Below, one piece after another: positions 49,380 to 59,817 of a stretch of 64,000 nucleotides of DNA (its first letter is position 1; every line of letters begins with the position of its first letter). This stretch comes from Pelagibacteraceae bacterium (GTDB lineage Bacteria > Pseudomonadota > Alphaproteobacteria > Pelagibacterales > Pelagibacteraceae), in contig PAFH01000001.1 of NCBI GenBank assembly GCA_002704145.1, positions 8,317-72,316 on the forward strand, written 5' to 3'. Below the pieces are notes generated by a model. The model was not told the DNA's origin, made no database searches, and worked only from the letters and a program-made list of their open reading frames with translations. The translations under genes were made by a program, and so were the position numbers.

Positions 49380-50426
49380 ATGAAAATTGAAAAACTTTAT
49401 TTGGTTGAATTATTACGCTTCCTATCAAGTATTTCAGTACTGATTTATCATTATCAAGTTTATTTTTTTCAATATAATAAATTCAATTCTATCGAAATAT
49501 TAAATAATTTAAAAGACTTACCTTTTAATTTTTTTTTAATATTATTTTATAAATATGGAGATTATGGTGTTCAGATGTTTTGGTGTATCTCTGGATTTAT
49601 AATATCTTATGTATATTTGGATAAAATAAAATCAGTAAGCGCAAAAAATTTTTTTATAAATAGATTTTCAAGATTATATCCTCTTCATTTATTAACTTTA
49701 GTTTTTGTATTAATTGTGCAACAGGCAAGTAACTACTTCACTGGTGATTATCAACTTTTTTATTTAAATGATTTATATCATTTTATTTTACACTTCTTTT
49801 TTATTTCAGGATGGGGATTTGAAAAAGGGATGAGCTTTAACGAACCAATATGGAGCGTTTCACTAGAGCTGATAGCATATTTTTTATTTTTTATAATTGT
49901 TTCGAATTTAAAAAGATTAAATATAATCACTACATTAACAATTTATATAATTTTTTTTTTAATCAATAAAAACTTTTATGGATCATCAGATAATCATGCA
50001 GACCTAATTAGTTGTTTGCAATTATTTATTTCTGGAATGATAATTTTTCAACTTTTTAAAAAGATGAAAAAAATTCATATAATTGTTTTTTCTTTGATAT
50101 TATTGGTTTTATCAATTGTAGGAAATTTTAAAATATTTATGTTTTGCCCTGCTGTTTTATTAATTTTTTTAATTTCAGAGGATTATTTTAAAAACATGAT
50201 TAATAAAAAGTTTTTCTCTTTTTTAGGAAATTTAACTTATTCTTTATATTTAATACATTCACCAGTTGCCATGATAATAATGATTTTTTTTAAATCTAAT
50301 ACCAATATTTATTTTAGTTATGAATTTTTCTTATTCTATTTTACATTTTTGATATTAAATGGAGCATTAATTTATTATTATGTTGAGAAAAAATTACAAA
50401 ATTCTCTGAGAAAGTATCTCAAATAA
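49380..50426 (+). CDS. Acyltransferase-3 family membrane protein (OafA/YrhL-like)
   Basis: A 348-residue integral membrane protein with about ten hydrophobic helices. It has the family's N-terminal histidine patch (LRFLSSISVLIYHYQVYFF), YGVQMFWCISGFIISYVY, the RFSRLYPLHLL motif and GWGFEKGMSFNEPIWSVSLE. Such proteins O-acetylate or otherwise acylate surface polysaccharides or lipids. The specific substrate is unknown. It lies between the suf operon and glnA and is probably accessory. Confidence 0.88.
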   Translation: MKIEKLYLVELLRFLSSISVLIYHYQVYFFQYNKFNSIEILNNLKDLPFNFFLILFYKYGDYGVQMFWCISGFIISYVYLDKIKSVSAKNFFINRFSRLYPLHLLTLVFVLIVQQASNYFTGDYQLFYLNDLYHFILHFFFISGWGFEKGMSFNEPIWSVSLELIAYFLFFIIVSNLKRLNIITTLTIYIIFFLINKNFYGSSDNHADLISCLQLFISGMIIFQLFKKMKKIHIIVFSLILLVLSIVGNFKIFMFCPAVLLIFLISEDYFKNMINKKFFSFLGNLTYSLYLIHSPVAMIIMIFFKSNTNIYFSYEFFLFYFTFLILNGALIYYYVEKKLQNSLRKYLK

Positions 50427-50431
50427 TAACC

Positions 50432-51838
50432 TTAAGAGCTATAATACATTTCAAATTCAATAGGATGAGGAGTATGTTCGAACTTGTAAATTTCTTGAAA
50501 TTTTAAGTCGATATAAGCATCAATTTGATCATCTGTGAAAACTCCACCTTGTGTTAAAAATTTTCTGTCTTTATCTAAGTTTTGCATAGCCTCTCTTAGT
50601 GAACCACAAACAGTTGGTAATTTTTTTACTTCGTCCTCAGACAATGTATATAAATCTTTATCAAAAGATTTACCTGGATCTATTTTGTTTTTAATTCCAT
50701 CTATTCCTGCCATTAACATTGAAGCAAAAGTTAGATATGGATTACCTGCTGCGTCCGGAAATCTTATTTCCATCCTAGCAGCTTTTGGATTCATAATAAT
50801 TGGTATTCTACATGAAGCAGATCTGTTTCTCGCAGAATATGCTAAAATAACTGGTGCTTCAAAACCAGGTATTAACCTCTTATAGCTATTGGTTGTCGCG
50901 TTAGCGAAAGCATTAATAGCTTTAGCGTGCTTTAAAATTCCTCCAATATAGTATAATGCCGTTTTAGACAGCCCCGCGTATTCATTACCCATAAACACTG
51001 GAGTATTCCCTTTCCATATTGATTGGTGGCAGTGCATACCTGATCCATTATCTCCTTTAACTGGCTTCGGCATAAATGTAGCTGTTTTTCCAAAAGAATG
51101 AGTAACCATTTGTACTGCATATTTATAAAGCTGAAGGTTATCAGCTTGATCTGTTAATGTTCCAAAATACATTCCAAGTTCATGTTGACTTGGTGCAACT
51201 TCGTGATGGTGTTTTTCAACTTTTACACCCATGTCTTTTAAAGCTTTTAGATATTCTCCCCTCATGTCTTGTGCGCTATCTACTGGAGGGACTGGAAAAT
51301 AACCTCCTTTAATGCCAGGTCTGTGACCCATATTCCCATTTTCATATTTTTTACCTGTATTATAGGGACCCTCAGAACTATCAATTGTAAAACTTGTTTC
51401 GTTCATATCATTTTTGAATCTAACGTCATCAAAAACAAAAAATTCTGGTTCAGGACCAAAGAAAGCTTTGTCGCCAATACCTGATTTTTTTAGATAAGCT
51501 TCAGCTTTTTTAGCTGTGCCTCTTGGATCTCTTTCATAAGGATCTTTTTTAACTGCATCAAGAATATCACAAAAAATATTTAGCGTTGTATGGGAATTGA
51601 ACGGATCAATGATCGGTCTTTCTAAGTCAGGCTTTAAAATCATATCTGACTCGTTTATAGCTTTCCAACCAGCTATTGATGAACCATCAAAAAAAACTCC
51701 TTTGTCGAGCAGTTCTTCATCAACTACAGTTGAATCCATTGTTAAATGTTGAAGTTTACCCTTTGGATCTGTAAATCGTAAATCAACAAACTCAACTTGT
51801 TTGTCTTTCATTAATTTTAATATGTTCTTTGAACTCAT
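50432..51838 (-). CDS. glnA: Glutamine synthetase, type I
   Basis: GlnA fixes ammonium to glutamate. The 468 residues show the type I motifs FFDGSSIAGW, the Mg-binding EPEFFVFDD and EVAPSQHELG, GSGMHCHQSIW and the ARIQ-type RIPIIMNPKAARMEIRFPDA. Tyr397 in KDLYTL aligns exactly with the adenylylated Tyr397 of E. coli, so GlnE-type control is possible. An AAGGAG lies 12 bases before the ATG, and a perfect inverted repeat lies 53 bases upstream. No glnB is adjacent. Confidence 0.97.
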   Translation of the reverse strand: MSSKNILKLMKDKQVEFVDLRFTDPKGKLQHLTMDSTVVDEELLDKGVFFDGSSIAGWKAINESDMILKPDLERPIIDPFNSHTTLNIFCDILDAVKKDPYERDPRGTAKKAEAYLKKSGIGDKAFFGPEPEFFVFDDVRFKNDMNETSFTIDSSEGPYNTGKKYENGNMGHRPGIKGGYFPVPPVDSAQDMRGEYLKALKDMGVKVEKHHHEVAPSQHELGMYFGTLTDQADNLQLYKYAVQMVTHSFGKTATFMPKPVKGDNGSGMHCHQSIWKGNTPVFMGNEYAGLSKTALYYIGGILKHAKAINAFANATTNSYKRLIPGFEAPVILAYSARNRSASCRIPIIMNPKAARMEIRFPDAAGNPYLTFASMLMAGIDGIKNKIDPGKSFDKDLYTLSEDEVKKLPTVCGSLREAMQNLDKDRKFLTQGGVFTDDQIDAYIDLKFQEIYKFEHTPHPIEFEMYYSS

Positions 51839-51891
51839 GTATTTTAACTGCTCCTTAGATAGTTATTAAAAATTGTTTTGAACATATATAA

Positions 51892-51907
51892 GTATTGATT
51901 TCAATAC
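51892..51907. promoter_or_regulatory. Perfect inverted repeat upstream of glnA
   Basis: GTATTGA-TT-TCAATAC is a 7-bp perfect inverted repeat with a two-base centre, 53 bases upstream of glnA in the 126-bp glnA-EamA divergent gap. Its symmetry suggests a homodimeric regulator such as a nitrogen-responsive protein, but the binding protein is not identified. Confidence 0.4.
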
Positions 51908-51964
51908 ATAATAATTAGTATATAACAGCTATGCATTTTATTCATAATACAATCAGCGCTTGAA

Positions 51965-52852
51965 ATGAGAGAAGCAAAATCAATAGATATATTACTTTTA
52001 ATATTACTTGGATTAATCTGGGGTTCTTCCTTTTTTAATATTAAAATTGCCACTTATTCTTACGAACCTTTTACTTTAGCTCTAATAAGAGTAATATTTG
52101 CCTCAATACCTCTATTTTTACTTTGTAAATATCATAAGATTAAGATCGAAGCATTTTCTGAAAATTGGCGGCCATACGCTTTAATAGGATTATGTAATAT
52201 TGCAATCCCTTTTACTTTAATAGCGATTGGTACAAGTAAAATTAATAGTTACCTTGCAGCAATATTAATGAGCACAACACCTATGAGCGGATCTGTTTTA
52301 GCTCATTTTTTTACTAAGAATGAAAAAATTACTTTTTTTAAATCTTTAGGAATTGTAGTTGGCTTCACTGGAGTAGTATTTCTTTTTCTGGACAAGTTAA
52401 TCATTAATGAAAATAATTATATTTATGCTTTAATAACTATTTTAGGTTCAACATTTTATTCAATTGGAGGAATACTAACTTTAAAGTTGAAAAAAAAAGG
52501 AAATGAAAATGTGACTACCTCAACGACATTATGGTCGGTTTTACTGTTATTGCCTATGTCAATTTTTTTGGAAAACCCCTGGACTTTTAGTCCTACACTA
52601 GCCTCCACAGTATCTTTATTATACCTTGGCGTGGTAGCGACAGGTTTAGCTTGGTTAATTAGGTTTAGAATTTTGACAGTTAACGGGTTGGTTTTTCAGA
52701 CTCAAGTAGCATATTTAATCCCTATATTTGGTGTGATGTTTGGGTATTTTTTAATGGATGAGTTAATCACATGGCGAGTTTTAGTATCTTTAGTTATAAT
52801 AATTTTAGGTATTTATATTGTAAAAAAAAATAATAAAGGTAACAACAAATAA
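51965..52852 (+). CDS. EamA/DMT-family permease
   Basis: A 295-residue membrane protein with about ten transmembrane segments in two EamA repeats. It includes the typical ILLGLIWGSSFFNIKIA start, LIRVIFASIPLF and the C-terminal FQTQVAYLIPIFGVMFGYF followed by DELITWRVLVSLVIIILGIY. Members export or import metabolites; the substrate cannot be told from sequence. It starts 126 bp from glnA, divergently, and may share its control region. Confidence 0.9.
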   Translation: MREAKSIDILLLILLGLIWGSSFFNIKIATYSYEPFTLALIRVIFASIPLFLLCKYHKIKIEAFSENWRPYALIGLCNIAIPFTLIAIGTSKINSYLAAILMSTTPMSGSVLAHFFTKNEKITFFKSLGIVVGFTGVVFLFLDKLIINENNYIYALITILGSTFYSIGGILTLKLKKKGNENVTTSTTLWSVLLLLPMSIFLENPWTFSPTLASTVSLLYLGVVATGLAWLIRFRILTVNGLVFQTQVAYLIPIFGVMFGYFLMDELITWRVLVSLVIIILGIYIVKKNNKGNNK

Positions 52853-52853
52853 C

Positions 52854-53915
52854 ATGCAAACAGACTCTATTGAACTAGGATTTTTATCAATTTTTGCATT
52901 AATAACTTTTTTTATTTTTTTAATTATTAATAATTATTCTAGCAAAATAAGCAACGGTATTTTTCTAGATGATGATTTTAATAAACCGCAATCTTTTCAT
53001 AACGAAGCTATTACTCGAAGTGGGGGGATAGCTAGTTTTATTTGTTTAATCTTTTTTTTTGGAATTTACTATCTTCTATATTCAGAGCTTTTAATTGAAT
53101 ATTTTCTTGTTTGTTCAAGTTTATTCGTTATCGGTTATTTCGATGATATTAAAATAAGGATCAGCCCAAATAAAAGACTTTTTTTAATGGTAATTACTTT
53201 ATTTATACTTATAAATTTTATCCCTATCAGAATTAATAATATTGACTTTATATTTTTAAGTTATTTGATGGAAAGTAAAATATTTTCAGTAATCTTTGTA
53301 TTAATATGTTTCCTTTTTGTAATAAACGGTGCAAATTTTATCGATGGATTTAATGGATTGTTAACCATTAATCTCATAATTATAAATTCAATTTTGCTTT
53401 ACATAAACTTAAATAATGATCACTTAAAAATTTCATATTTTATTACTTCTCAGTTAATAATCCTTGTCACTTTTTTACTGTTTAATTTTCCAAAAGCAAA
53501 AATGTTTTTAGGCGATAGTGGATCATATTTGTTTGGTTCATTAATTTCATTAAATTCAATAATTACCAACAATTTGAACCCTCAAATATCTTCATTTTTT
53601 TTCTGTATATTATTATTTTATTTATTTTTTGAAGTTTTTTTTTCTTTTGTTAGAAAAACCTATCAAAATAAATCTCCAGTCTTGCCTGACAGAGAGCATT
53701 TGCACATGTTATCTTTCATATCAATTTCAAAGTTTTATGGATCTGAAAAAGGCAATTATGTAAACTCAATTGTAATAAATCTTGTTTATGGATTTTTCAT
53801 ACTACCAAGTATATTTTTTGCTGATAATAGTTTAATTTGCAAGATATGGTTTTTTTCTTTGATTTTAATTTATTTCTTGATTTATCAACGACTTTATCGT
53901 TTAACAAAAAACTAA
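52854..53915 (+). CDS. WecA/MraY-like polyprenyl-phosphate sugar-phosphate transferase
   Basis: A 353-residue membrane enzyme (about ten helices) of glycosyltransferase family 4. It has the catalytic motifs: the FHNEAITRSGGIASF start, GYFDDIK, INGANFIDGFNGLL, FLGDSGSYLFG and the cytoplasmic PDREHLHML. It should attach a sugar phosphate to undecaprenyl phosphate, starting synthesis of a surface polysaccharide such as O-antigen. Whether it acts as WecA or on another sugar is unclear. The start is one base after the EamA stop. Confidence 0.87.
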   Translation: MQTDSIELGFLSIFALITFFIFLIINNYSSKISNGIFLDDDFNKPQSFHNEAITRSGGIASFICLIFFFGIYYLLYSELLIEYFLVCSSLFVIGYFDDIKIRISPNKRLFLMVITLFILINFIPIRINNIDFIFLSYLMESKIFSVIFVLICFLFVINGANFIDGFNGLLTINLIIINSILLYINLNNDHLKISYFITSQLIILVTFLLFNFPKAKMFLGDSGSYLFGSLISLNSIITNNLNPQISSFFFCILLFYLFFEVFFSFVRKTYQNKSPVLPDREHLHMLSFISISKFYGSEKGNYVNSIVINLVYGFFILPSIFFADNSLICKIWFFSLILIYFLIYQRLYRLTKN

Positions 53916-53945
53916 ATTGATATATAAAACATCGATTACTAATTC

Positions 53946-54030
53946 GGGCAAGTGGCGGAATTGGTATACGCGCTGGTCTTAGAAACCAGTGCCGCAAGGC
54001 TTAAGAGTTCGAGTCTCTTCTTGCCCACCA
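53946..54030 (+). tRNA. tRNA-Leu(UAG)
   Basis: An 85-nt cloverleaf with acceptor GGGCAAG pairing CTTGCCC, a long variable arm typical of leucine, anticodon stem CTGGT/ACCAG and anticodon TAG at 53980-53982. T-arm GTTCGAGTC is present and the CCA end is encoded. It lies 30 bases after the WecA-like gene and 10 bases before tig. Confidence 0.97.
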
Positions 54031-54040
54031 GAAATAAAAT

Positions 54041-55414
54041 ATGAAAGTAGAAGTACAGTCAAAAAAGGGTCTTAGAACAATTTTATCTGTTTTTGTAGAT
54101 AAGAATGTAATTCAAAAAAAGATGGATGAAAGACTTAATGAGTTACAGAAAGAAGTTTCTCTTAAAGGCTTTAGACCAGGTAAAGTTCCGCCCTCAGTCA
54201 TCAAAGGCCAGTTTGGCAAATCAATTTATGGAGAGGTAATAGATAAAATTTTAAGGGAAACTTCAATCAAGGCCATTGAAGAAAAAAAAATTAAGATAGC
54301 TGGCCAACCTAAGATTGATCTAAAAGCATTTGGTGAAGGAAAAGATTTAAATTATGAATTACAAGTCGACTCATTGCCTGATATTAAACTTAAATCTATA
54401 GAAAATTATAAAGCCGTAGAATATAAGATCAAAATAGAAGATAACGTAATTACAGATAAATTAAAAGAATTATCAAGTCATAATAAACAATTCAAAGATA
54501 AAAAAGAAAATGAAAAAGCCAAAATAGGTGATCAAGTAGTTTTTGATTACTCTGCCAAAATCGATGGAAATAAATTTGAAGGCAGTGAAGGCAAAGGTGT
54601 TCAAATAGAATTAGGAAAAGATTTATTCTTAAAAGGTTTCGATGAACAATTAGTTGGTGTAAAAAAAAATGATCTTAAAAAGTTAGACGCAACATTACCA
54701 CCAAATCACCCAAAAAAAGAATTAGCAAATAAAAAAACTTTATTTGAATGTAAAATATTAAGTGTAAAAGAAGCAAAACAAAATAAAATTGATGACAACT
54801 TTGCAAAAATTATGGGGGCGAAAGATTTAACTGATTTAAAAAAACTAATTGAAAATCAGGTTTCTGCCCAATATTCTCAAGCTCTCAACTCAATCACAAA
54901 AAAAATGATTTTAGACCAAATAGAAAAAAATCATGATTTAACTCTCCCTCAAAATCTAATAGATCAAGAAATTTTAACAATGACTAAGAATTTGAAAGAG
55001 GATGAAAAATTAAAATATAAAACTAATAATGAAAAAGTTGCAAAGTCTAGAATTAAATTAGGATTATTACTTAACGAATATGGGGAAAAAAATAAATTAA
55101 AAGTCTCTGATGATGAGGTAAAAGCTGAAATTCAAAAGCAAATAAAAGGTATGCCTGGTCAAGAAAAAATGGTTCATGATTACTACCAAAAAAATCCTAA
55201 TGCATATCAAAGTTTAAAAGGATCAATTTATGAAGAAAAAATTATTTCTCTAATTAAATCTAAAATAAAACTTGAAAATAAAAATATTAACACTAAAGAA
55301 GCTGAAAAAATTATATCTGAATTTAATAAACCAAATCTTGATCAAGTTCGCACAAAAAAAACTAAATCTTCGGAAAATAATAAATCTAAGTCAAAAAAAA
55401 TTAGTAAAAAGTAA
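54041..55414 (+). CDS. tig: Trigger factor
   Basis: Trigger factor is the ribosome-bound chaperone that meets nascent chains. The 457 residues comprise the N-terminal ribosome-binding domain ([18 protein letters not shown] near residue 40), a central FKBP-type PPIase domain (about 155-245, with [11 protein letters not shown] and [12 protein letters not shown]) and a long helical C-terminal arm with a very lysine-rich tail. It heads the tig-clpP-clpX-lon order seen across bacteria. Confidence 0.96.
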   Translation: MKVEVQSKKGLRTILSVFVDKNVIQKKMDERLNELQKEVSLKGFRPGKVPPSVIKGQFGKSIYGEVIDKILRETSIKAIEEKKIKIAGQPKIDLKAFGEGKDLNYELQVDSLPDIKLKSIENYKAVEYKIKIEDNVITDKLKELSSHNKQFKDKKENEKAKIGDQVVFDYSAKIDGNKFEGSEGKGVQIELGKDLFLKGFDEQLVGVKKNDLKKLDATLPPNHPKKELANKKTLFECKILSVKEAKQNKIDDNFAKIMGAKDLTDLKKLIENQVSAQYSQALNSITKKMILDQIEKNHDLTLPQNLIDQEILTMTKNLKEDEKLKYKTNNEKVAKSRIKLGLLLNEYGEKNKLKVSDDEVKAEIQKQIKGMPGQEKMVHDYYQKNPNAYQSLKGSIYEEKIISLIKSKIKLENKNINTKEAEKIISEFNKPNLDQVRTKKTKSSENNKSKSKKISKK

Positions 55415-55437
55415 CCAATAGTTGTATAAATCGTCCT

Positions 55438-56049
55438 ATGAGTCGGAATTTTGAAGAACAGATGAACAATCTAATTCCTATGGTTGTAGAGCAAACAAGC
55501 AAAGGAGAGAGAGCTTACGATATATATTCAAGGCTTTTAAAAGAAAGAATAGTTTTTCTAGTCGGCCCTGTCAACGATTCAGTGGCTTCATTAGTAACAG
55601 CTCAACTTTTGTTTTTGGAGTCTGAAAATCCAAAAAAAGAAATTAATTTTTATATTAACAGTCCAGGGGGTTTAGTTACTGCTGGTCTAGGAATATATGA
55701 TACTATGCAATATATAAATTCACCCGTTTCTACTTTGTGTATTGGTCAAGCTTCTTCAATGGGATCTTTTTTATTAGCTGCGGGAGAAAAAGGTAAAAGA
55801 TACTCACTTCCAAATTCTAGAATTATGGTACATCAACCATCAGCTGGATTTCAAGGTCAAGCAACAGATATCCAAATTCACGCTAAAGAGATCCTTTCTT
55901 TAAAAGAAAGACTAAATAAGATTTATTCTAAACACACAGGTAAATCTGTAGAGGAAATTGCTCAAGCATTAGAGAGAGATAATTTCATGACCGCTGATGA
56001 TGCTAAAAAATTTGGTTTAATCGACACTGTTGTGGAAAAGAGGAAATAA
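55438..56049 (+). CDS. clpP: ATP-dependent Clp protease proteolytic subunit
   Basis: ClpP is the barrel-shaped serine peptidase that works with ClpX. The 203 residues have the catalytic triad Ser107 (GQASSMGSF), His132 (IMVHQPSAG) and Asp181 ([11 protein letters not shown]), with NSPGG and IYSKHTGKS. It is 79 bp upstream of clpX. Confidence 0.97.
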   Translation: MSRNFEEQMNNLIPMVVEQTSKGERAYDIYSRLLKERIVFLVGPVNDSVASLVTAQLLFLESENPKKEINFYINSPGGLVTAGLGIYDTMQYINSPVSTLCIGQASSMGSFLLAAGEKGKRYSLPNSRIMVHQPSAGFQGQATDIQIHAKEILSLKERLNKIYSKHTGKSVEEIAQALERDNFMTADDAKKFGLIDTVVEKRK

Positions 56050-56128
56050 ATCACTATATATAGAATTATATTCAACTTCGGCTTGATAAGATTATTTTAG
56101 ACATTTAATATATCTGTATTGATTCGAT

Positions 56129-57382
56129 ATGACTGAAAAAAATAACAAAAATATTCTGTACTGTTCATTTTGTGGCAAAAGCCAACATGAAGTAAGAAAA
56201 TTAATTGCTGGTCCAACTGTATTTATATGCGATGAATGTGTCGAGCTTTGTATGGATATCATTAAAGAGGAAAATAAGAGCTCCTTAGTAAAGCATCAAG
56301 ACGGGGTTCCTTCACCTAAAGAAATTTGTAATGTTTTGGATGATTATGTTATAGGACAAAAGCTTGCCAAAGAAATATTATCTGTTGCAGTTCACAATCA
56401 CTATAAAAGATTAAGTCATGAAACTAAAACAAATAAAGATATTGAATTATCAAAATCAAATATACTTTTAGTGGGGCCTACTGGATGCGGTAAGACTTTA
56501 TTAGCCCAAACTCTTGCTAGAATTCTTGATGTTCCTTTCACAATGGCTGACGCAACAACCTTAACAGAAGCTGGATATGTAGGAGAAGATGTAGAAAATA
56601 TTATTTTAAAATTATTACAAGCTGCTGACTATAATGTTGAAAAAGCCCAAAGAGGAATAGTATATATTGATGAAGTAGACAAAATAAGTAGAAAAGCAGA
56701 AAATCCCTCTATTACAAGAGATGTTTCAGGAGAAGGCGTTCAGCAAGCTTTATTAAAAATTATGGAAGGCACAGTGGCTAGCGTACCTCCACAAGGTGGA
56801 AGAAAACATCCACAACAAGAATTTTTACAAGTTGATACAACTAATATATTATTTATTTGCGGAGGAGCATTTGCTGGTCTTGATAAATTAATTGATAGAA
56901 GAGGAAAAGGAAGTTCAATTGGATTTGGTGCCAAAGTTAAAAGTTATAAAGAACAATCACTATCAGAAATTATGAAACAACTTGAACCTGAAGATTTAAT
57001 CAAATATGGATTAATTCCTGAGTTTATAGGAAGAATGCCAATCATAGCAACTCTTGATGACTTAGATGAAAAATCTTTAATCAAAATTTTGAAAGAACCA
57101 AAAAATTCTTTAATCAAACAATATCAAAGACTATTTGAGTTTGAGAATGTAGAGTTACATTTCAATGAGGATGCAATATCAGAAATAGCTAGAAAAGCTA
57201 TCTCCAAAAAAACTGGAGCTAGAGGTTTGAGATCAATTTTGGAAAATATTCTATTGAAAACAATGTTTGAGTTACCTGATATGGAAGATGTGCTAAAGGT
57301 AACTGTAGATAAGTCGTCCGTTAAAGGAACATCTGAACCTATCGTCACATATGGCAAAAAACAATCAACATCAGTAGCCTAA
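56129..57382 (+). CDS. clpX: ATP-dependent Clp protease ATPase subunit ClpX
   Basis: ClpX unfolds substrates for ClpP. The 417 residues begin with a C4 zinc-binding domain (Cys12, Cys15, then CDECVELC), followed by Walker [16 protein letters not shown], Walker [12 protein letters not shown], the sensor region FAGLDKLI, and the arginine-finger end KTGARGLRS. Confidence 0.98.
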   Translation: MTEKNNKNILYCSFCGKSQHEVRKLIAGPTVFICDECVELCMDIIKEENKSSLVKHQDGVPSPKEICNVLDDYVIGQKLAKEILSVAVHNHYKRLSHETKTNKDIELSKSNILLVGPTGCGKTLLAQTLARILDVPFTMADATTLTEAGYVGEDVENIILKLLQAADYNVEKAQRGIVYIDEVDKISRKAENPSITRDVSGEGVQQALLKIMEGTVASVPPQGGRKHPQQEFLQVDTTNILFICGGAFAGLDKLIDRRGKGSSIGFGAKVKSYKEQSLSEIMKQLEPEDLIKYGLIPEFIGRMPIIATLDDLDEKSLIKILKEPKNSLIKQYQRLFEFENVELHFNEDAISEIARKAISKKTGARGLRSILENILLKTMFELPDMEDVLKVTVDKSSVKGTSEPIVTYGKKQSTSVA

Positions 57383-57432
57383 TTTTTGATTTGTTTCTTG
57401 AAATCTGTATATTAATTATCATATAAACAATT

Positions 57433-59817
57433 ATGAGAGCAACTTACACCAAACCTTTATTGCCTTTAAGAGATATTGTGATTTTTCCTTCTATGGTAAT
57501 TCCGTTATTTGTAGGAAGAGAAAAGTCTATTAAAGCGCTTCAGGAGGTAATGAAATCTGATAAGTCAATAGTATTAGTTACACAAAAGAATTCAGAGGTA
57601 GACGATCCTAGTTCAAAAGATTTGTACGGATATGGGTGTTTAAGTAAAGTTTTACAACTTCTTAAGCTTCCAGATGGCACTGTCAAAGTTTTAGTTGAAG
57701 GAGAAAAAAGAGTTAAAATTTTAAAATACGATAATGAGAGTGAAAAATATTTAAAGTGTGACGTAGAAATAGCTGAAGATGTGAACGTAACTAAAGATTT
57801 AGAGCCCTTTGCTACAGGCTTGGTTAAAAAGTATGAAAAACTTCTTATTTTAAATAAAAAAGACTTAGCTGATAGTATAAGCAATTTAAAAAACTTAAAA
57901 AACGTTTCTGAAATAGCTAATAATTTGTCTTCTAATTTATCAATTCAAATTTTTGAAAAACAAGAATTACTGGAAATGGTAGATTTAAAGAAGAGACTGG
58001 AAAAACTACATACTTTTATTGAAAAAGAAACAAGTGTCATATCCGTAGAGAAAAAGATAAGGGGTAGAGTAAAAAATCAAATGGAGAAAACACAAAGGGA
58101 GTATTACTTAAATGAACAACTAAAAGCTATCCAAAAAGAGCTTGGAGAAATAGATGAGGGTAAAGATGAATTAACTAACATTTCTAAAGCAATATCTAAT
58201 GCAAAGATGCCAAAATTAGCAAAAGAAAAATGTCTTTCGGAGCTAAAAAAATTAAAATCCATGAGCCCTATGTCTGCCGAAGCTACAGTTGTTAGAAATT
58301 ACTTAGATTGGATGACCGAGCTACCCTGGTCAAATAAATCAAAAATTAATACAGACTTAAAAAATGCTCAAAAAATTTTAGATGAAGACCACTATGGGTT
58401 GGAAAAAGTTAAGGAGAGAATTATTGAATTTCTTGCAGTTCAAAAAAGAATTCAAAAAATGAAAGGACCGATTTTGTGTCTAGTGGGCCCACCAGGAGTA
58501 GGTAAAACTTCTTTAGGTAAATCGATAGCTAAAGCAACAAACAGAAAATTTATTAGAATTTCTTTAGGGGGAATCAGAGATGAAGCAGAGATTAGAGGCC
58601 ATAGAAGAACTTACATAGGATCTTTACCTGGGAAAATTATTCAAATGATGAAAAAAGCTGGCACGAGAAATCCTCTTTTTTTATTGGATGAAATTGACAA
58701 AGTAGGAAACGATTATAGAGGAGACCCATCTTCAGCTTTATTAGAGGCATTAGATCCAGAACAAAACAAAGAATTTAATGATCATTATTTAGAAGTGGAT
58801 TATGATCTATCCGATGTAATGTTTGTTACTACAGCGAATACATTAAATATTTTACCTCCTTTATTAGATAGAATGGAAGTTATTAGACTGTCTGGCTACA
58901 CAGAAGATGAAAAAGTTAATATTGCTCAAAAATATCTTATACCAAAACAAAGTGAAAATAATGGTTTAAAAAAAGATGAATGGAAGATCAATGAAGATGT
59001 AAATAGAAAAATTATTAGGAACTACACAAGAGAAGCAGGAGTGAGAAATCTAGAAAGAGAGATTTCAAAAATTGCTAGAAAATTGGTCAAAAAAATTGAT
59101 AACAGTGAAAAAATAAATAATCCTTTAAAAGAAGAGGATATGAAAGATCTTTTAGGAGTTCAAAAATATAAATATGGAGAAATTGAAGAGGAGAATAGAA
59201 TAGGAGTTGTTACTGGATTAGCCTGGACCGAGGTAGGTGGAGAAATTTTAAAAATCGAGTCAGCTGTAATGCCAGGAAAAGGGAAAATGCAAATAACTGG
59301 AAAACTTGGTGATGTAATGCAAGAGTCGGTAAAAGCAGCTAAATCTTATATAAGATCAAAAAGTTTAGACTTTGGAATTATACCACCTATTTTTGATAAA
59401 AAAGATTTTCATATACACGTCCCAGAAGGAGCAACTCCAAAAGATGGACCTTCGGCTGGAATAGGTATGGTTACATCAATTGTTTCAGCAATTACTGAAA
59501 TACCAGTAGATAAAAATGTTGCTATGACAGGTGAAATTACTTTAAGAGGAATTGTGTTGCCTATAGGTGGGCTTAAAGAGAAATTATTAGCAGCTCATAG
59601 GGCAGGAATAAAAAAAGTATTAATTCCACTAGAAAATAAAAAGGATTTAATTGAAGTACCAGAAACAATTTTGAAAAATATGAAAATTATAACCGTAAAA
59701 AATGTTGATGAAGTTTTGAAAATTGCTCTAACTAAGCCTTTAAAAAGAGCGGAATGGGTCGAAGTAGATCAAATCTCTGAAAAAAATAAATCCAAGGAAG
59801 AGCTAAGTACTCACTAA
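57433..59817 (+). CDS. lon: Lon ATP-dependent protease
   Basis: Lon degrades misfolded and regulatory proteins. The 794 residues have the N-terminal LON substrate domain ([20 protein letters not shown]), the helical [12 protein letters not shown], Walker [16 protein letters not shown] and a C-terminal protease domain with the Ser674-Lys717 dyad (DGPSAGIGM and [11 protein letters not shown]). It ends directly against the convergent GT17-like gene (zero gap). Confidence 0.98.
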   Translation: MRATYTKPLLPLRDIVIFPSMVIPLFVGREKSIKALQEVMKSDKSIVLVTQKNSEVDDPSSKDLYGYGCLSKVLQLLKLPDGTVKVLVEGEKRVKILKYDNESEKYLKCDVEIAEDVNVTKDLEPFATGLVKKYEKLLILNKKDLADSISNLKNLKNVSEIANNLSSNLSIQIFEKQELLEMVDLKKRLEKLHTFIEKETSVISVEKKIRGRVKNQMEKTQREYYLNEQLKAIQKELGEIDEGKDELTNISKAISNAKMPKLAKEKCLSELKKLKSMSPMSAEATVVRNYLDWMTELPWSNKSKINTDLKNAQKILDEDHYGLEKVKERIIEFLAVQKRIQKMKGPILCLVGPPGVGKTSLGKSIAKATNRKFIRISLGGIRDEAEIRGHRRTYIGSLPGKIIQMMKKAGTRNPLFLLDEIDKVGNDYRGDPSSALLEALDPEQNKEFNDHYLEVDYDLSDVMFVTTANTLNILPPLLDRMEVIRLSGYTEDEKVNIAQKYLIPKQSENNGLKKDEWKINEDVNRKIIRNYTREAGVRNLEREISKIARKLVKKIDNSEKINNPLKEEDMKDLLGVQKYKYGEIEEENRIGVVTGLAWTEVGGEILKIESAVMPGKGKMQITGKLGDVMQESVKAAKSYIRSKSLDFGIIPPIFDKKDFHIHVPEGATPKDGPSAGIGMVTSIVSAITEIPVDKNVAMTGEITLRGIVLPIGGLKEKLLAAHRAGIKKVLIPLENKKDLIEVPETILKNMKIITVKNVDEVLKIALTKPLKRAEWVEVDQISEKNKSKEELSTH

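Noticed and set aside
50535..50885. Plus-strand open frame opposite glnA
   Set aside because: A shadow of the strongly conserved glnA C-terminus.
51839..51964. Glutamine riboswitch or other structured RNA leader before glnA
   Set aside because: I could not find a supported stem set; only the short inverted repeat stands out.
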